From JAWQFO01 sp033436665 (GTDB lineage Bacteria; Pseudomonadota; Alphaproteobacteria; Rhodobacterales; Rhodobacteraceae): a stretch of 64,000 nucleotides of DNA. Where the stretch lies: contig NZ_JAWQFO010000007.1 of the NCBI RefSeq assembly GCF_033436665.1, positions 62,001 through 126,000 of the forward strand, in the 5' to 3' direction. This document shows positions 16,372-25,758 of this stretch, piece after piece. Position 1 is the first letter of the stretch, and every line of letters starts with the position of its first letter. The notes beneath the pieces were generated by a model. The model was not told the origin of the DNA. It searched no databases and worked only from the letters and a program-made list of their open reading frames with translations. A program made the translations under genes and the position numbers.

Positions 16372-17247
16372 TCAGGCCGGGGTCTTACGCAAGGTGAGCG
16401 TGGTCCAGTCGACAATCTGCTCGCGGTGCTCGAGATTGATGCCATGCGCGGCATAAACGGCAATCACCTCGTCGGCCTGGTCGTTCAGGATGCCCGAGAG
16501 AATCGCGTAACCGCCCGGTTGCAGATTCGCGGCCATGTCGGGCGCAAGCGCGATCAACGGCGCCTTCAGGATATTTGCGAAGACCAGATCGAACGGGGCC
16601 GCACGCGCAAGTTCCGGCGCATCGAAGCCTTCGGCCTCGACACAGACAACCCGCCCCTCGAGACCGTTGGCCGCGACATTCGTCGCCGCCACCTCGACCG
16701 CCACCGCGTCGATGTCCGAGGCCAGCACCGTGTCCGGCCAGATCCGGGCCGCCGCCATCGCCAGGACCGCTGTTCCGCAGCCGATGTCGGCAACGCGGCG
16801 CCCGGCGAAACCTGCCTGCGCAAGCCGGTCGAGCGCGCGCAGACAGCCCAGCGTGGTGCCGTGGTGACCGGTGCCGAAGGCCATCGCCGCCTCGATCAGC
16901 AATGGCTCGACCCCGTCGGGCACCTTGTCCGCATCATGGCTGCCGTAGACGAAAAAACGCCCCGCCGCGACCGGAGACAGCTCGCGCCGGACATGTGCCA
17001 CCCAGTCCTTTTCCGGCAGTTCCGAAACCGAGAACGGCTTGGCATCGAAGGCCGCGGCCAAAAGCATCAGCGCACTGTCGTCAGGGGGATCGACGAAATA
17101 GCCGCCGACTTCCCAAAGGCCCGAACCGTCCTCGAGTTCGAAGACGCCGACACCGGTCGGCTCCGGCACAAGGGACTCCATTGCAGCGCCGAGGCCTTCA
17201 GCCGAGCTCTGGTCTGCGACGGTGGTCAGGGCGGTGAAGGTCGGCAT
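16372..17247 (-). CDS. prmA: Ribosomal protein L11 methyltransferase PrmA
   Basis: SAM-dependent methyltransferase that trimethylates ribosomal protein L11. The product is 291 aa, with an N-terminal substrate-recognition domain to about 90. The conserved GTGHHGTT loop is at 125-132 and SAM motif I DIGCGTA at 154-160. The later DLVFANILKAPL contains the NxxP-like N-I-L segment of the family. Its ATG overlaps the stop of the MATE gene upstream by one base, so the two are coupled. Confidence 0.93.
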   Translation of the reverse strand: MPTFTALTTVADQSSAEGLGAAMESLVPEPTGVGVFELEDGSGLWEVGGYFVDPPDDSALMLLAAAFDAKPFSVSELPEKDWVAHVRRELSPVAAGRFFVYGSHDADKVPDGVEPLLIEAAMAFGTGHHGTTLGCLRALDRLAQAGFAGRRVADIGCGTAVLAMAAARIWPDTVLASDIDAVAVEVAATNVAANGLEGRVVCVEAEGFDAPELARAAPFDLVFANILKAPLIALAPDMAANLQPGGYAILSGILNDQADEVIAVYAAHGINLEHREQIVDWTTLTLRKTPA

Positions 17248-18638
17248 CAGCGTCTCCGGTATCTGTCCGGGTTCGGGTAGGGCCGGATCGGTCCGACGTC
17301 AACCGCGGCGGGGTCGCCGGGATCGAGCGACGCCACGTAGCGCCAGCCCCAGAGCGCGGCCAGGCTGCCGGCGACGACCCCGCCCAGCGCCTGGCCGTAG
17401 ATCACGCCCGGCGCTCCGAAGCTGACGGCCAGCACAACCGCCGCGGGCCAGGCGATCAGCGCATCCTTGGTCCAGTTCACCACCGTGGAGCGGGTCGGCT
17501 TGCCGAGGTTGTTGAACGCCGCGTTGGCCACGAACAGGGCTCCGACGAAGACATAGCCGCCGACCCCGACTTTGGTGAAAGCCCAAAGCACCTCCGCGCC
17601 CTGACCCGAAAGGCCGAAGAGCGCGATGACCGGGGGCGTGGCCAGCGCCAGGAGCGCCCAGGCCACCAGCGTGTAGACCAGGCAGAAGATCAGCGCGTCG
17701 CGGTAGGTGCTGCGCAACCGATCGCAGCGGCCGGCGCCGAAATTCTGGCCGAAAATCCCCCCGATTGCCCCGGACAGGGCGAAGATCCCGCCGAAGACGA
17801 CGACCGTCAGGCGCCCGACGACCGCCCAGGCTGCGACGGCGTCGTCGCCGAAGGGGGCCACGACCATGGTCAGAAGGTAGTTGCCCGCGGGCGTCGACAG
17901 TTGCGTCGCGATCGCCGGCATAGCGACGGCCATGTAGGGGGCGAGAAAGCGCGCCACCTCCCGGCCGGTCGGCCGGGCCACGAGGTTTTCCTGCCACCAG
18001 GCGAAATAGAGCGCGAGACCCATCAGCGCGATCCGGAACAGCACGAGGTTGATCGCGGCCCCGTCGAGCCCGAGGCCGAGCCAGAGGATCATCACCGGGT
18101 CGAGCACCAGCAGCACCAACCCCGACAGCAACGTCACGTACATCGCCTTGGCGCCGAGCCCCTCGGCGCGCAGCGCGCCCGAGCACACCAGGCCCACGGA
18201 CATGAAGACCAGCGAGGGGATCGTCATCGCGAGGTACCGTGCCGCCAGCCGCGCAGTTTCGCCGCTCGCGCCTGCGAGCTCCACCAGGGAATGGCGAAAG
18301 ATCACGATCAGCGCCGCGACCAGCGCCTGCACGCTCATCGCGATGATCACCGCTGCCCCGGCCTGCCGCCGCGCGGCCTCCCGGTCGCCGCGTCCGATGC
18401 TGCGCGAGACAAGTGCGGTGGCCGCGATCATCAAGCCCACTCCGGAAGAGACCGAGAAGAACTGGATCGCGAAGGCGAACCCGATGGCCGCGACCAGCCG
18501 CGGGTCGCCGAGTTGTGCAAGCCAGACGAGGTTCGCCGCGTCGACGACGAAGACGAAGGTGATGCCGAAGGCGCCGGTCGCCGTCATCCGCACCACGTGG
18601 CCCATCGTCGAGCCTTCGAGGAAACGGCCCTGTGCCAC
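17247..18638 (-). CDS. MATE family multidrug/organic cation efflux transporter
   Basis: A 463-aa integral membrane protein with about 12 predicted helices in two similar halves, as in MATE transporters. It contains the motif-rich first helix region (GAFGITFVFVVDAANLVWLAQLG), then SRSIGRGDREAAR and GGIFGQNFGAGR in the corresponding loop of the second half. MATE pumps export cationic drugs or metabolites using Na+ or H+ gradients, and the substrate here is not inferable. It follows the MFS gene by 3 bases and overlaps prmA. Confidence 0.88.
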   Translation of the reverse strand: MAQGRFLEGSTMGHVVRMTATGAFGITFVFVVDAANLVWLAQLGDPRLVAAIGFAFAIQFFSVSSGVGLMIAATALVSRSIGRGDREAARRQAGAAVIIAMSVQALVAALIVIFRHSLVELAGASGETARLAARYLAMTIPSLVFMSVGLVCSGALRAEGLGAKAMYVTLLSGLVLLVLDPVMILWLGLGLDGAAINLVLFRIALMGLALYFAWWQENLVARPTGREVARFLAPYMAVAMPAIATQLSTPAGNYLLTMVVAPFGDDAVAAWAVVGRLTVVVFGGIFALSGAIGGIFGQNFGAGRCDRLRSTYRDALIFCLVYTLVAWALLALATPPVIALFGLSGQGAEVLWAFTKVGVGGYVFVGALFVANAAFNNLGKPTRSTVVNWTKDALIAWPAAVVLAVSFGAPGVIYGQALGGVVAGSLAALWGWRYVASLDPGDPAAVDVGPIRPYPNPDRYRRR

Positions 18639-18641
18639 GGA

Positions 18642-19874
18642 TTATTCCGCCGGCGCCGGCAGGTTGGGCGAAAAGATCGTCTCGTTGCCCTTTTCCGGGT
18701 GACGCGGGATCAGCAGCGCAAGGCACAGCGACACCGCCGCCATCGCGGCGGCCAAGAAAAACACCGCCGCGGGCGACACCAGCCATAGCAGGCCGAGCAG
18801 AACCGGCAGGAACACGGCGGCGATATGGTTGATGGTGAAGGCCACCGCCGCGGTGGGCGCGATATCGCCGGGATCGGCGATCTTCTGGAAATAGGTCTTC
18901 AGCGCCAGCGCGAGGCCAAAGAACATGTGATCGAGCACATAAAGCGTCGCCGCAACGAGAACGCCCCATCCGAGGAAATAGACCCCGCCATAGGCGAGGA
19001 ACACCAGCACGAGTCCCGCGTACTCGACGCACAGCGCGTTGCGCTCGCCGAAGTGCCCCACCGCGCGCCCGAGCAGCGGGGCCACGAGGATGTTGATGAT
19101 CAGGTTGATCAGGTAGAGCGCCGTGATCTCGTGTACATCGTAGCCGAACCGCTCGACCATCATGAACCCGGCGAAGACCACGAAGATCTGCCGCCGCGCG
19201 CCCGACATGAACTGCAGCGCGTAGTAAAGCCAGTAGCGCCGGCGCAAGACCATGCGCTTGATCTGCGGGTTCGGCGCCTCGAACTGCGGATAGGCCAGCA
19301 TCGCGAAGACCGCGATTGCAATCGTCGCCCCGCCACCAATAAGGTAGACCGCGTTGTAGCTCAGCTCGAGCGTCTCCCACAGCGCCATGATGGCGAGATA
19401 GGCCACCAGCGTCGCGCCCGATCCCGCTGCCAGCAGCCAGCCCAGCACCCGGGGCGCTTCGGCCTTGCCCAGCCATTGCAGCTGCAGCGACTGGTTGACC
19501 GTCTCGTAATAGTGAAAACCGATCGAACTCAGCAGGGTGATGACGAGGATGCCGCCCAGTGTCGGAAACCACGCCGTCACCGCCGTCGCAACACCCAGCA
19601 GGATCAGCGAGGTCAGCGCCAGCACCTGTTCGCGCACGAAGATTATGATCGCGATCACGCCCACGGCGAGAAATCCCGGGATCTCGCGCACGGTGTGCAG
19701 CAGCCCGATGTCCGACCCGTCGAAATCCGCCACCTCGATGACGAAGTTGTTCAGGAGCGCCGACCAGGTATTGAAGGCGATCGGCATTGCCAGCGCCATC
19801 AGGAACAACAGCGCCACAGGCCGGCGCCAGACCGGCAGATGCTTGGCGTCGGACAGGGGAACGATCCGGGGCAT
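18642..19874 (-). CDS. MFS family transporter
   Basis: A 410-aa protein (from ATG 19874) with about 12 hydrophobic segments. Internal loops carry short basic motifs such as KRMVLRRRYWLYY and GRAVGHFGERNALC, the latter resembling MFS motif A. The frame is open 14 codons further to 19916. The shorter start is preferred because the membrane topology then begins normally and the extra part is basic and unconserved-looking, but this is uncertain. It is co-oriented and nearly contiguous with the MATE gene. No substrate can be predicted. Confidence 0.82.
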   Translation of the reverse strand: MPRIVPLSDAKHLPVWRRPVALLFLMALAMPIAFNTWSALLNNFVIEVADFDGSDIGLLHTVREIPGFLAVGVIAIIIFVREQVLALTSLILLGVATAVTAWFPTLGGILVITLLSSIGFHYYETVNQSLQLQWLGKAEAPRVLGWLLAAGSGATLVAYLAIMALWETLELSYNAVYLIGGGATIAIAVFAMLAYPQFEAPNPQIKRMVLRRRYWLYYALQFMSGARRQIFVVFAGFMMVERFGYDVHEITALYLINLIINILVAPLLGRAVGHFGERNALCVEYAGLVLVFLAYGGVYFLGWGVLVAATLYVLDHMFFGLALALKTYFQKIADPGDIAPTAAVAFTINHIAAVFLPVLLGLLWLVSPAAVFFLAAAMAAVSLCLALLIPRHPEKGNETIFSPNLPAPAE

Positions 19875-19988
19875 GCCCTGCCCATAGGCCTTTTCGCGCC
19901 CCTTGGTAAGCCGCAAAAACGCACACTTGCGGCGCGGCCCGACCCCACGCCCCGATTTCTCTGGTTCTCAAATATCCTCGGGGGAGCG

Positions 19989-20011
19989 CGAGGGGGCAGA
20001 CAGCCCCCTCG
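19989..20011 (-). terminator. Hairpin terminator downstream of priA
   Basis: A 9-bp GC-rich stem (19989-19997 with 20003-20011) with a 5-base loop, 10 bases past the priA stop. The minus-strand sequence after it (complement of about 19955-19988) contains CCCCCGAGGATATTTGAGAA. This resembles the short elements seen repeatedly after genes in roseobacter genomes, from memory rather than by search. Confidence 0.6.
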
Positions 20012-20020
20012 TTCCCGCCC

Positions 20021-22216
20021 TCACAGAAAGGACTGCGGGTCGATGTCGACGGCGAGCCGCAGGTCGCCCTTGACGCGCAACGGTGCGATCCAGGCCGCGA
20101 TCGCCTCCTGCAGCGGCGCCTCCTTGCGCGCCTTGACCAGCAGCCGCACGCGGTGGCGGCCGCGGACCCGTGCGATCGGCGCCGGCGCCGGTCCGAAGAC
20201 CTGCGCACCGATGGCCCGCAACGCGGCGTCCTCGCGCGCCAGACGATTGCCGACATCGAAGGCCAGCGCCGCCTCGGGCGCGCTGAGGATGATGCCGGCA
20301 AGCCGTCCGTAGGGCGGCACGCCTGCCGCTTCGCGCTCCCTGGCCTCGGCGTCCCAGAACGCCTCCTCAGCGCCGCCGACGATGGCGCGGATCACCGGGT
20401 GCTCGGGCTGGTAGGTCTGCAGCAGCGCCAACCCTGGGCGCTCGGCGCGGCCTGCGCGCCCCGCCACCTGGCGCATCAGCTGGAAGGTGCGCTCGGCGGC
20501 GCGCAGGTCAGAACCCTGCAGGCCGAGGTCGGCGTCGATCACGCCGACCAGCGTCAGCAGCGGAAAGTTGTGCCCCTTGGCGACAAGCTGCGTACCGATG
20601 ACGATATCGGCCCCGCCCGCCGCGATGCCCTCGATCTCGGCCTTGAGCGCCCGGGCAGAGCCGTACATGTCCGAACTCAGCGTCGCGATCCGCGCGTCCG
20701 GAAACAGGGCCGCCGCCTCTTCGCCCAGCCGCTCGACCCCCGGTCCGATCGCCGCAAGGCGCCCCTCGGCGCCGCAGGACGGGCAGGCCACGGGCATCGG
20801 TCTGGTCTCACCGCACTGGTGGCAGACCAGGCGCTTCTGGAACCGATGCTCGACCATGCGCGCGTCGCACTGGTCGCAGCCGATCTGGTGCCCGCAGGCG
20901 CGGCACAGGGTGACCGGCGCGTAGCCGCGGCGGTTTATGAACAGCATCGACTGCTCGCCCGCCTCAAGACGCCGGGTCACCGCCTCGCGCAGCGTGTCCG
21001 AGATCCAGCGGTCCGACGGCAGGTCCGCGCCGCGCATGTCGATCGGGCGCATTTCGGGCAGCACGGCGGGTCCGTAGCGCGAGGTCAGCTCCAGCCTGCG
21101 ATACTTGCCCGCCTGCGCGTTGACCCAGCTTTCCAGCGACGGTGTCGCCGAGGCCAGCACCACCTGTGCGCCGCAGATCGAGGCGCGCAGCACCGCCATG
21201 TCGCGCGCGTTGTAAAGCACCCCCTCCTCCTGCTTGTAGGAGGTGTCGTGTTCCTCGTCGACGACGATCAGGCCAAGGTCGCGGAACGGCAGGAACAGCG
21301 CCGAGCGCGCCCCGATCACCAGCGGCGCGGCGCCCTGCCCGGCCATCTTCCAGATCCGCCGCCGCTCGGTCATCGTGGCCCCGGAATGCCACTCGGCGGG
21401 CCGCGCGCCGAAACGCGCTTCGACCCGGGTCAGGAATTCGGCCGTCAGCGCGATCTCGGGCAGCAGAACCAGCGCCTGCCGCCCCGCGCGCAGGCAGGCC
21501 GCAACCGCCTCGAGGTAGACCTCGGTCTTGCCCGAGCCGGTCACCCCGCGCAGCAGGGTGGTTCCGTAGCGCCCGGATCGGACCGCCTCGGAAAGTGCGG
21601 CCGCCGCCGCCGTCTGGTCGCCGGTCAACGCCTTGCCCGCGGCCTCGGCATCGAGCCGCGGATAGGGCGTATCGCGCGGGCTGTCCTCTTCGGTGACCGC
21701 GCCCTGCGCCGCAAGCCCCTTGATGACCGAGGCCGAGACCCCTGCAGTCTCGGCAAGCTCCCTTTGTGTGAACGCGAGGTCGCCGTAATCGCTCAACGCG
21801 GCCAGAACGCGCCGGCGTGCGTCGGTCATCCGGTCGGGCTCGGCGGCACCGCGCCGGTAGATCTTGCGCATCGACGGCGGATCGCCCAGCCCCGGCACCC
21901 GGGTCGCCAGACGTAGCATCGCGGGCATCGGCGTCAGCGTGTAATCCGCAGCCCGGCGCAGGAAATCGCGCATCTCCTCGCGCATCGGCGCGGCATCCAG
22001 CACCCGGATGACCGAGCGGACCCGGGCGATGTCGAAATCCCCGCGACCCGCCCCCCAGACCACACCCAGCACCTTTCGCGGCCCCAGCGGGACCTCGACG
22101 AAGGCGCCGAGTTGACAGCCGCCCTCGGGGGCCTTGTAATCGAGCGCACGGTCCAGGGGCTGCGTGGTCAGGACACTGACCAGATCGCCCTCGTCAAAGA
22201 ATTGCGGCGCGCCCAA
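20021..22216 (-). CDS. priA: Primosomal protein N' (replication restart helicase) PriA
   Basis: 3'-5' helicase that reloads the replisome at stalled forks. The product is 731 aa from TTG 22216. Walker A GVTGSGKT is at 224-231, and the DEEHD box lies in LIVVDEEHDTSYKQEEG. A zinc-binding insert has four Cys pairs (CRACGHQIGCDQC and CHQCG...CPSC), followed by helicase motifs with GTQLVAKGHNFPLLTLVG. The TTG start is chosen because a CAGGAGAAG site lies 5-6 bases upstream and the product then has normal length. The frame upstream to 22291 is unrelated. It is divergent from fsa. Confidence 0.93.
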   Translation of the reverse strand: MGAPQFFDEGDLVSVLTTQPLDRALDYKAPEGGCQLGAFVEVPLGPRKVLGVVWGAGRGDFDIARVRSVIRVLDAAPMREEMRDFLRRAADYTLTPMPAMLRLATRVPGLGDPPSMRKIYRRGAAEPDRMTDARRRVLAALSDYGDLAFTQRELAETAGVSASVIKGLAAQGAVTEEDSPRDTPYPRLDAEAAGKALTGDQTAAAAALSEAVRSGRYGTTLLRGVTGSGKTEVYLEAVAACLRAGRQALVLLPEIALTAEFLTRVEARFGARPAEWHSGATMTERRRIWKMAGQGAAPLVIGARSALFLPFRDLGLIVVDEEHDTSYKQEEGVLYNARDMAVLRASICGAQVVLASATPSLESWVNAQAGKYRRLELTSRYGPAVLPEMRPIDMRGADLPSDRWISDTLREAVTRRLEAGEQSMLFINRRGYAPVTLCRACGHQIGCDQCDARMVEHRFQKRLVCHQCGETRPMPVACPSCGAEGRLAAIGPGVERLGEEAAALFPDARIATLSSDMYGSARALKAEIEGIAAGGADIVIGTQLVAKGHNFPLLTLVGVIDADLGLQGSDLRAAERTFQLMRQVAGRAGRAERPGLALLQTYQPEHPVIRAIVGGAEEAFWDAEAREREAAGVPPYGRLAGIILSAPEAALAFDVGNRLAREDAALRAIGAQVFGPAPAPIARVRGRHRVRLLVKARKEAPLQEAIAAWIAPLRVKGDLRLAVDIDPQSFL

Positions 22217-22346
22217 GCGGACTTCTCCTGAGTGTGGGGAGGGGTTTTCAGGGTTCCAGCATCGCAGATCATGCGCTAAATCCAAGCGCAAGACCGACCG
22301 GACCGTCCGTGTTCGAAATCGCCCTCACACCTGAAGGACCCCCGCC

Positions 22347-23000
22347 ATGAAATTCTTCGTCGACACCGCCGAGATCGATGCCATCCGCGAACTCAACGAC
22401 CTCGGAATGGTCGACGGGGTGACCACCAACCCGTCGCTGATCATGAAATCCGGCCGCGACATCCGCGAGGTCACCAAGGAGATCTGCGAGATGGTCGACG
22501 GCCCGGTGAGCGCCGAGACGGTGGCGCTCGACGCAGAAGGCATGATCAACGAAGGCCGCAAGCTGGCCGAGATCGCGCCCAACATCACCATCAAGGTGCC
22601 GCTGACCTGGGATGGCCTCAAGGCCTGCAAGGTGCTGTCCGGCGATGGCCGTATGGTCAACGTGACCTTGTGCTTCTCGGCCAACCAGGCGCTGCTGGCC
22701 GCCAAGGCCGGCGCCACCTTCATAAGCCCCTTCATCGGACGCCTTGACGACATCCACCTGACCGGCATGGACCTGATCCAGGACATCCGCACGATCTACG
22801 ACAACTACGGGTTCGAGACCCAGATCCTCGCCGCCTCGATCCGGTCGGTGAACCATGTCCAGGAGGCCGCGCTGATCGGCGCCGACGTGATGACCGCACC
22901 CCCCGAGGTCATCAAGAAGCTCGCCAGCCACCCGCTGACCGACAAGGGGCTCGAGGCGTTCCTCGCGGACTGGAAAAAGACCGGCCAGAGCATCGTCTGA
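22347..23000 (+). CDS. fsa: Transaldolase / fructose-6-phosphate aldolase family (TalC/Fsa type)
   Basis: A 217-aa small transaldolase-fold enzyme. The N-terminus MKFFVDTAEIDAIREL is the family signature. GVTTNPSLI lies at 24-32, the Schiff-base Lys is at 83 in TIKVPLT, and SPFIGRLDD lies at the expected place. The small class includes both true transaldolases (pentose phosphate pathway) and F6P aldolases, and sequence alone does not separate them here. It has a GAAGGACC ribosome site and its own promoter region divergent from priA. Confidence 0.9.
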   Translation: MKFFVDTAEIDAIRELNDLGMVDGVTTNPSLIMKSGRDIREVTKEICEMVDGPVSAETVALDAEGMINEGRKLAEIAPNITIKVPLTWDGLKACKVLSGDGRMVNVTLCFSANQALLAAKAGATFISPFIGRLDDIHLTGMDLIQDIRTIYDNYGFETQILAASIRSVNHVQEAALIGADVMTAPPEVIKKLASHPLTDKGLEAFLADWKKTGQSIV

Positions 23001-23130
23001 CTCCCCGCCTGCTTCGGAGCCCATGACGCGCATCGGCAACACACGCGTCACGGACCGGTGGCAAGCCGTGGAAAATCGCGGATTTCTCGGGCCGCCCGTG
23101 CTATCGCAGCCCCAATAACGAGAGTGCAGG

Positions 23131-23838
23131 ATGAGCAGCAGCCCGAAGATCGAGGACGCCCTTCGCGAGGCCATCATTACCCAACCAGCCGTCATCCTCG
23201 ATGACGCCGACCTGATGCGGGCGTTGATTGCGGCCAATGAAAAGGCGATGGGCGAAAACATCGTCGACCTGCGCGGCATCGCGATGGAACGTCTCGAGCG
23301 CCGGCTCGACCGGCTCGAGGATACACATCGCTCCGTCATCGCGGCGGCTTACGAGAACCTTGCCGGAACCAACCAGATCCACCGCGCCATCCTGAAACTT
23401 CTCGACCCGCCGGATTTCCAGGCCTTCCTGCAGACCCTCGACGGCGACATCGCCGAAATCTTGCGGGTAGATTGCGTCCGGCTCGTGCTGGAATCGAAGC
23501 TCGACGAGGACGACGCGACGATCCGGCGGCTCGGCAACGTGCTGCGCATCGCCGGACCCGGTTTCATCGACGACTACCTCGGGGAGGCCAGCCGTGCCGC
23601 CGTGCGCCCGGTGAGCCTGCGCCGTGTCGACAAGGCCTGCGAACGCGTCTACGCCAGCCGCGCGCCGCTTATCCACTCCGAGGCGTGCCTGCGGCTCGAC
23701 TTCGGCGAGGGCCGCCTGCCCGGCCTGCTGGTGCTTGGCGCGCGCGATCACGACATGTTCGGCGCACAGCAGGGCACCGACCTGCTGGTCTTTCTAGCCG
23801 GAGTGTTCGAACGCCTGATGCGGCGCTGGCTGTCATGA
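23131..23838 (+). CDS. DUF484 family (GAF-like) protein
   Basis: A 235-aa protein of the DUF484 family. It has an N-terminal helical part (AIITQPAVILDDADLMRAL, ERLERRLDRLEDTHR) and a C-terminal GAF-like domain with GLLVLGARDHDMFGAQQGTDLLVFLAGVFERLMRRWL. DUF484 genes sit directly upstream of xerC in many proteobacteria, and here the stop overlaps the xerC start in an ATGA. A ligand or role in XerC function has not been established. It is probably cytosolic. Confidence 0.9.
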   Translation: MSSSPKIEDALREAIITQPAVILDDADLMRALIAANEKAMGENIVDLRGIAMERLERRLDRLEDTHRSVIAAAYENLAGTNQIHRAILKLLDPPDFQAFLQTLDGDIAEILRVDCVRLVLESKLDEDDATIRRLGNVLRIAGPGFIDDYLGEASRAAVRPVSLRRVDKACERVYASRAPLIHSEACLRLDFGEGRLPGLLVLGARDHDMFGAQQGTDLLVFLAGVFERLMRRWLS

Positions 23839-24782
23839 GCCCGCGCGTGGCAGCAGCGCAGGACGGGCTGATCAGCCCGGCGGCGCATGATGCCCTGCAG
23901 GCCTGGCTGGCCGCGCAGAGCGCCTTGAAGGGCGCGGCGGAAAACACCGTGACGGCCTACCGCGGCGACGTCGTCGAGTTTCTCGCCTTCATGACCGCGC
24001 ACAAGGCGGAACCGCAGGGGCTTGGCGCGCTGGCGCGGATCACCGTCAGCGACATGCGCGCCTGGATGGCGCGGATGCGTGGAGCGGGCCTCGGGTCACG
24101 CTCGCTGGCGCGCAAGCTTTCGGCGGTCAAGGCCTTCTATCGCTGGCTGGCCGAGCGCGAGGGGTTCGAACCCACTGCCGTGCTGGCGACACGCGGTCCG
24201 AAATTCCAGAAAAAGCTGCCGCGCCCGCTGTCGGAAACGGCCGCGCGGGACATCATCGAGCGCGTCGAAAGCCAATCCGACATCTCGTGGATCGCGGCAC
24301 GCGACGTGGCCGTACTGACCCTGCTCTGGGGCTGCGGCCTGCGCATTTCGGAGGCCCTCGGCCTCAAGGCGGAAGATGCGCCGCTGGCCAGCAGCCTGCG
24401 CATCCACGGCAAAGGCGGCAAGGAACGGGTCGTGCCCGTTCTGCCGGTGGCCCGGCAGGCCGTCGACGAATACCTGCAACTCTGTCCGCATCCTGCCCGG
24501 ACCGGTGATCCGCTGTTCCGCGCGGTCCGGGGCGGGGCGCTCAACCCGCGGACGATCCAGAAGGTCATGGCCGAGGCCCGCATGGCCTGCGGCCTGCCCG
24601 CTTCGGCGACGCCGCACGCGATGCGCCACAGCTTCGCCACCCACCTGCTCGACGCCGGCGGCGACCTGCGCGCGATCCAGGAATTGCTCGGCCACGCCTC
24701 GCTGTCGACGACGCAGGCCTATACCGCCGTCGATACCGCGCGCCTGATGGAGGTCTATCGCAACGCCCATCCAAAGGCGTGA
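23835..24782 (+). CDS. xerC: Tyrosine recombinase XerC
   Basis: Site-specific recombinase that resolves chromosome dimers at dif with XerD. The product is 315 aa, with an N-terminal SAM-like core-binding domain (about 15-115) and a C-terminal catalytic domain. Catalytic residues are visible: R170 (GCGLRISEAL), K193 (HGKGGKER), H261 and R264 (HAMRHSF), H287 (LLGHASL) and nucleophile Y296 (TQAYT). The ATG at 23835 overlaps the DUF484 stop. Core location, normal codon use and the DUF484 partner argue for the housekeeping XerC and not a mobile integrase. Confidence 0.94.
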   Translation: MSPRVAAAQDGLISPAAHDALQAWLAAQSALKGAAENTVTAYRGDVVEFLAFMTAHKAEPQGLGALARITVSDMRAWMARMRGAGLGSRSLARKLSAVKAFYRWLAEREGFEPTAVLATRGPKFQKKLPRPLSETAARDIIERVESQSDISWIAARDVAVLTLLWGCGLRISEALGLKAEDAPLASSLRIHGKGGKERVVPVLPVARQAVDEYLQLCPHPARTGDPLFRAVRGGALNPRTIQKVMAEARMACGLPASATPHAMRHSFATHLLDAGGDLRAIQELLGHASLSTTQAYTAVDTARLMEVYRNAHPKA

Positions 24783-24867
24783 CCCGTTCCGTCCGCCTGC
24801 CCGGCAGCACGCGCGCCCGGCGCATTTTCTTTTGCATCCCCGGCAAGCTTGAACCACAAGAGCCCGC

Positions 24868-25563
24868 ATGACCCTCAAGTTCAAAGCGCTTCTCGTCCAC
24901 CTCTTCACGGCCACCGGCGCAGTCTTTGCGATGCTCGCGATGCTGGCCGCGGTCGCTGCCGAATGGGACCTGATGTTCCTCTGGCTCGTGGTCGCCTTCT
25001 TCGTCGACGGCATCGACGGGCCGCTGGCGCGCAAATACGACGTCAAGGTCAACTCGCCGAACTTCGACGGCGTGCTGCTCGACCTGATCATCGATTACCT
25101 GACTTACGTCTTCATCCCCGCTTTCGCGCTGTTCCAGTCCGGGCTGATGGACGGCTGGAGCGGCTGGGTGATGATCATCATCATCACCTTCGCCTCGGCG
25201 ATGTATTTCGCCGACAACCGGATGAAGACCAAGGACAATTCCTTCGCCGGATTTCCGGGTTGCTGGAACATGCTTGTACTGGTCCTTTTCGCGCTCAAGC
25301 CGTCTTGGGAGATCTGCCTCGTGATCGTGACGCTGCTTGCCATCGCCATGTTCACACCGCTGAAGTTCGTCCACCCCGTGCGCACCGAACGCTGGCGCGG
25401 CATCACGCTGCCGATGGCGATTGCCTGGACGTTCTTCGCGGGCTGGGCCGCCTGGGTCGACTTCCACCCCGAAAGCTGGGCGCATTGGGGGCTGGTCGTC
25501 ACCAGCCTCTACCTGCTGTTCGCCGGCATCGCGCAACAACTCATCCCGCAAAAGCGCGCGTGA
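24868..25563 (+). CDS. pcs: Phosphatidylcholine synthase
   Basis: A 231-aa CDP-alcohol phosphotransferase that condenses CDP-diacylglycerol with choline to give phosphatidylcholine and CMP in the inner membrane. The active-site motif is intact: D50-G51, A54-R55, G68, D72 and D76, with the wider A-R-to-G spacing characteristic of Pcs. About 8 membrane helices surround it, and DYLTYVFIPAFALFQ follows as in rhizobial Pcs. It lies 85 bases after xerC on the same strand. Membrane phosphatidylcholine is common in Rhodobacteraceae. Confidence 0.9.
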   Translation: MTLKFKALLVHLFTATGAVFAMLAMLAAVAAEWDLMFLWLVVAFFVDGIDGPLARKYDVKVNSPNFDGVLLDLIIDYLTYVFIPAFALFQSGLMDGWSGWVMIIIITFASAMYFADNRMKTKDNSFAGFPGCWNMLVLVLFALKPSWEICLVIVTLLAIAMFTPLKFVHPVRTERWRGITLPMAIAWTFFAGWAAWVDFHPESWAHWGLVVTSLYLLFAGIAQQLIPQKRA

Positions 25564-25758
25564 CGTCCGCGCAGTCGCAAATAGGAACAAGGGCTCCGCA
25601 AGGCTGCCAGAATCCCATATCGGCGGGCCGACGGGTCACGCCGCCGGAACACAATTCCGCAAAATGGCCGAAAAGCGGAACGGGCTGACCGTCGCCGACC
25701 ATTGATTTTCGGTGATCGAAGACGCAAGTGAGCGGCGGGTTTTTCCGTCGGAGCTGTC

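Noticed and set aside
17247..18638. Two MATE genes considered as a duplication of interest
   Set aside because: The proteins at 17247-18638 and 47452-48822 differ throughout and lie in unrelated contexts. Multiple MATE genes per genome are common.
17299..20301. 1000-codon minus-strand frame across the MATE and MFS genes
   Set aside because: Alternate frame of two well-supported transporters. The translation is Arg/Gly/Ala-rich without hydrophobic segments.
23835..24782. Tyrosine recombinase considered as an integrase marking a mobile element
   Set aside because: Coupled to DUF484 and of normal XerC length and codon use, with no tRNA or attachment repeat nearby. It is the housekeeping XerC.
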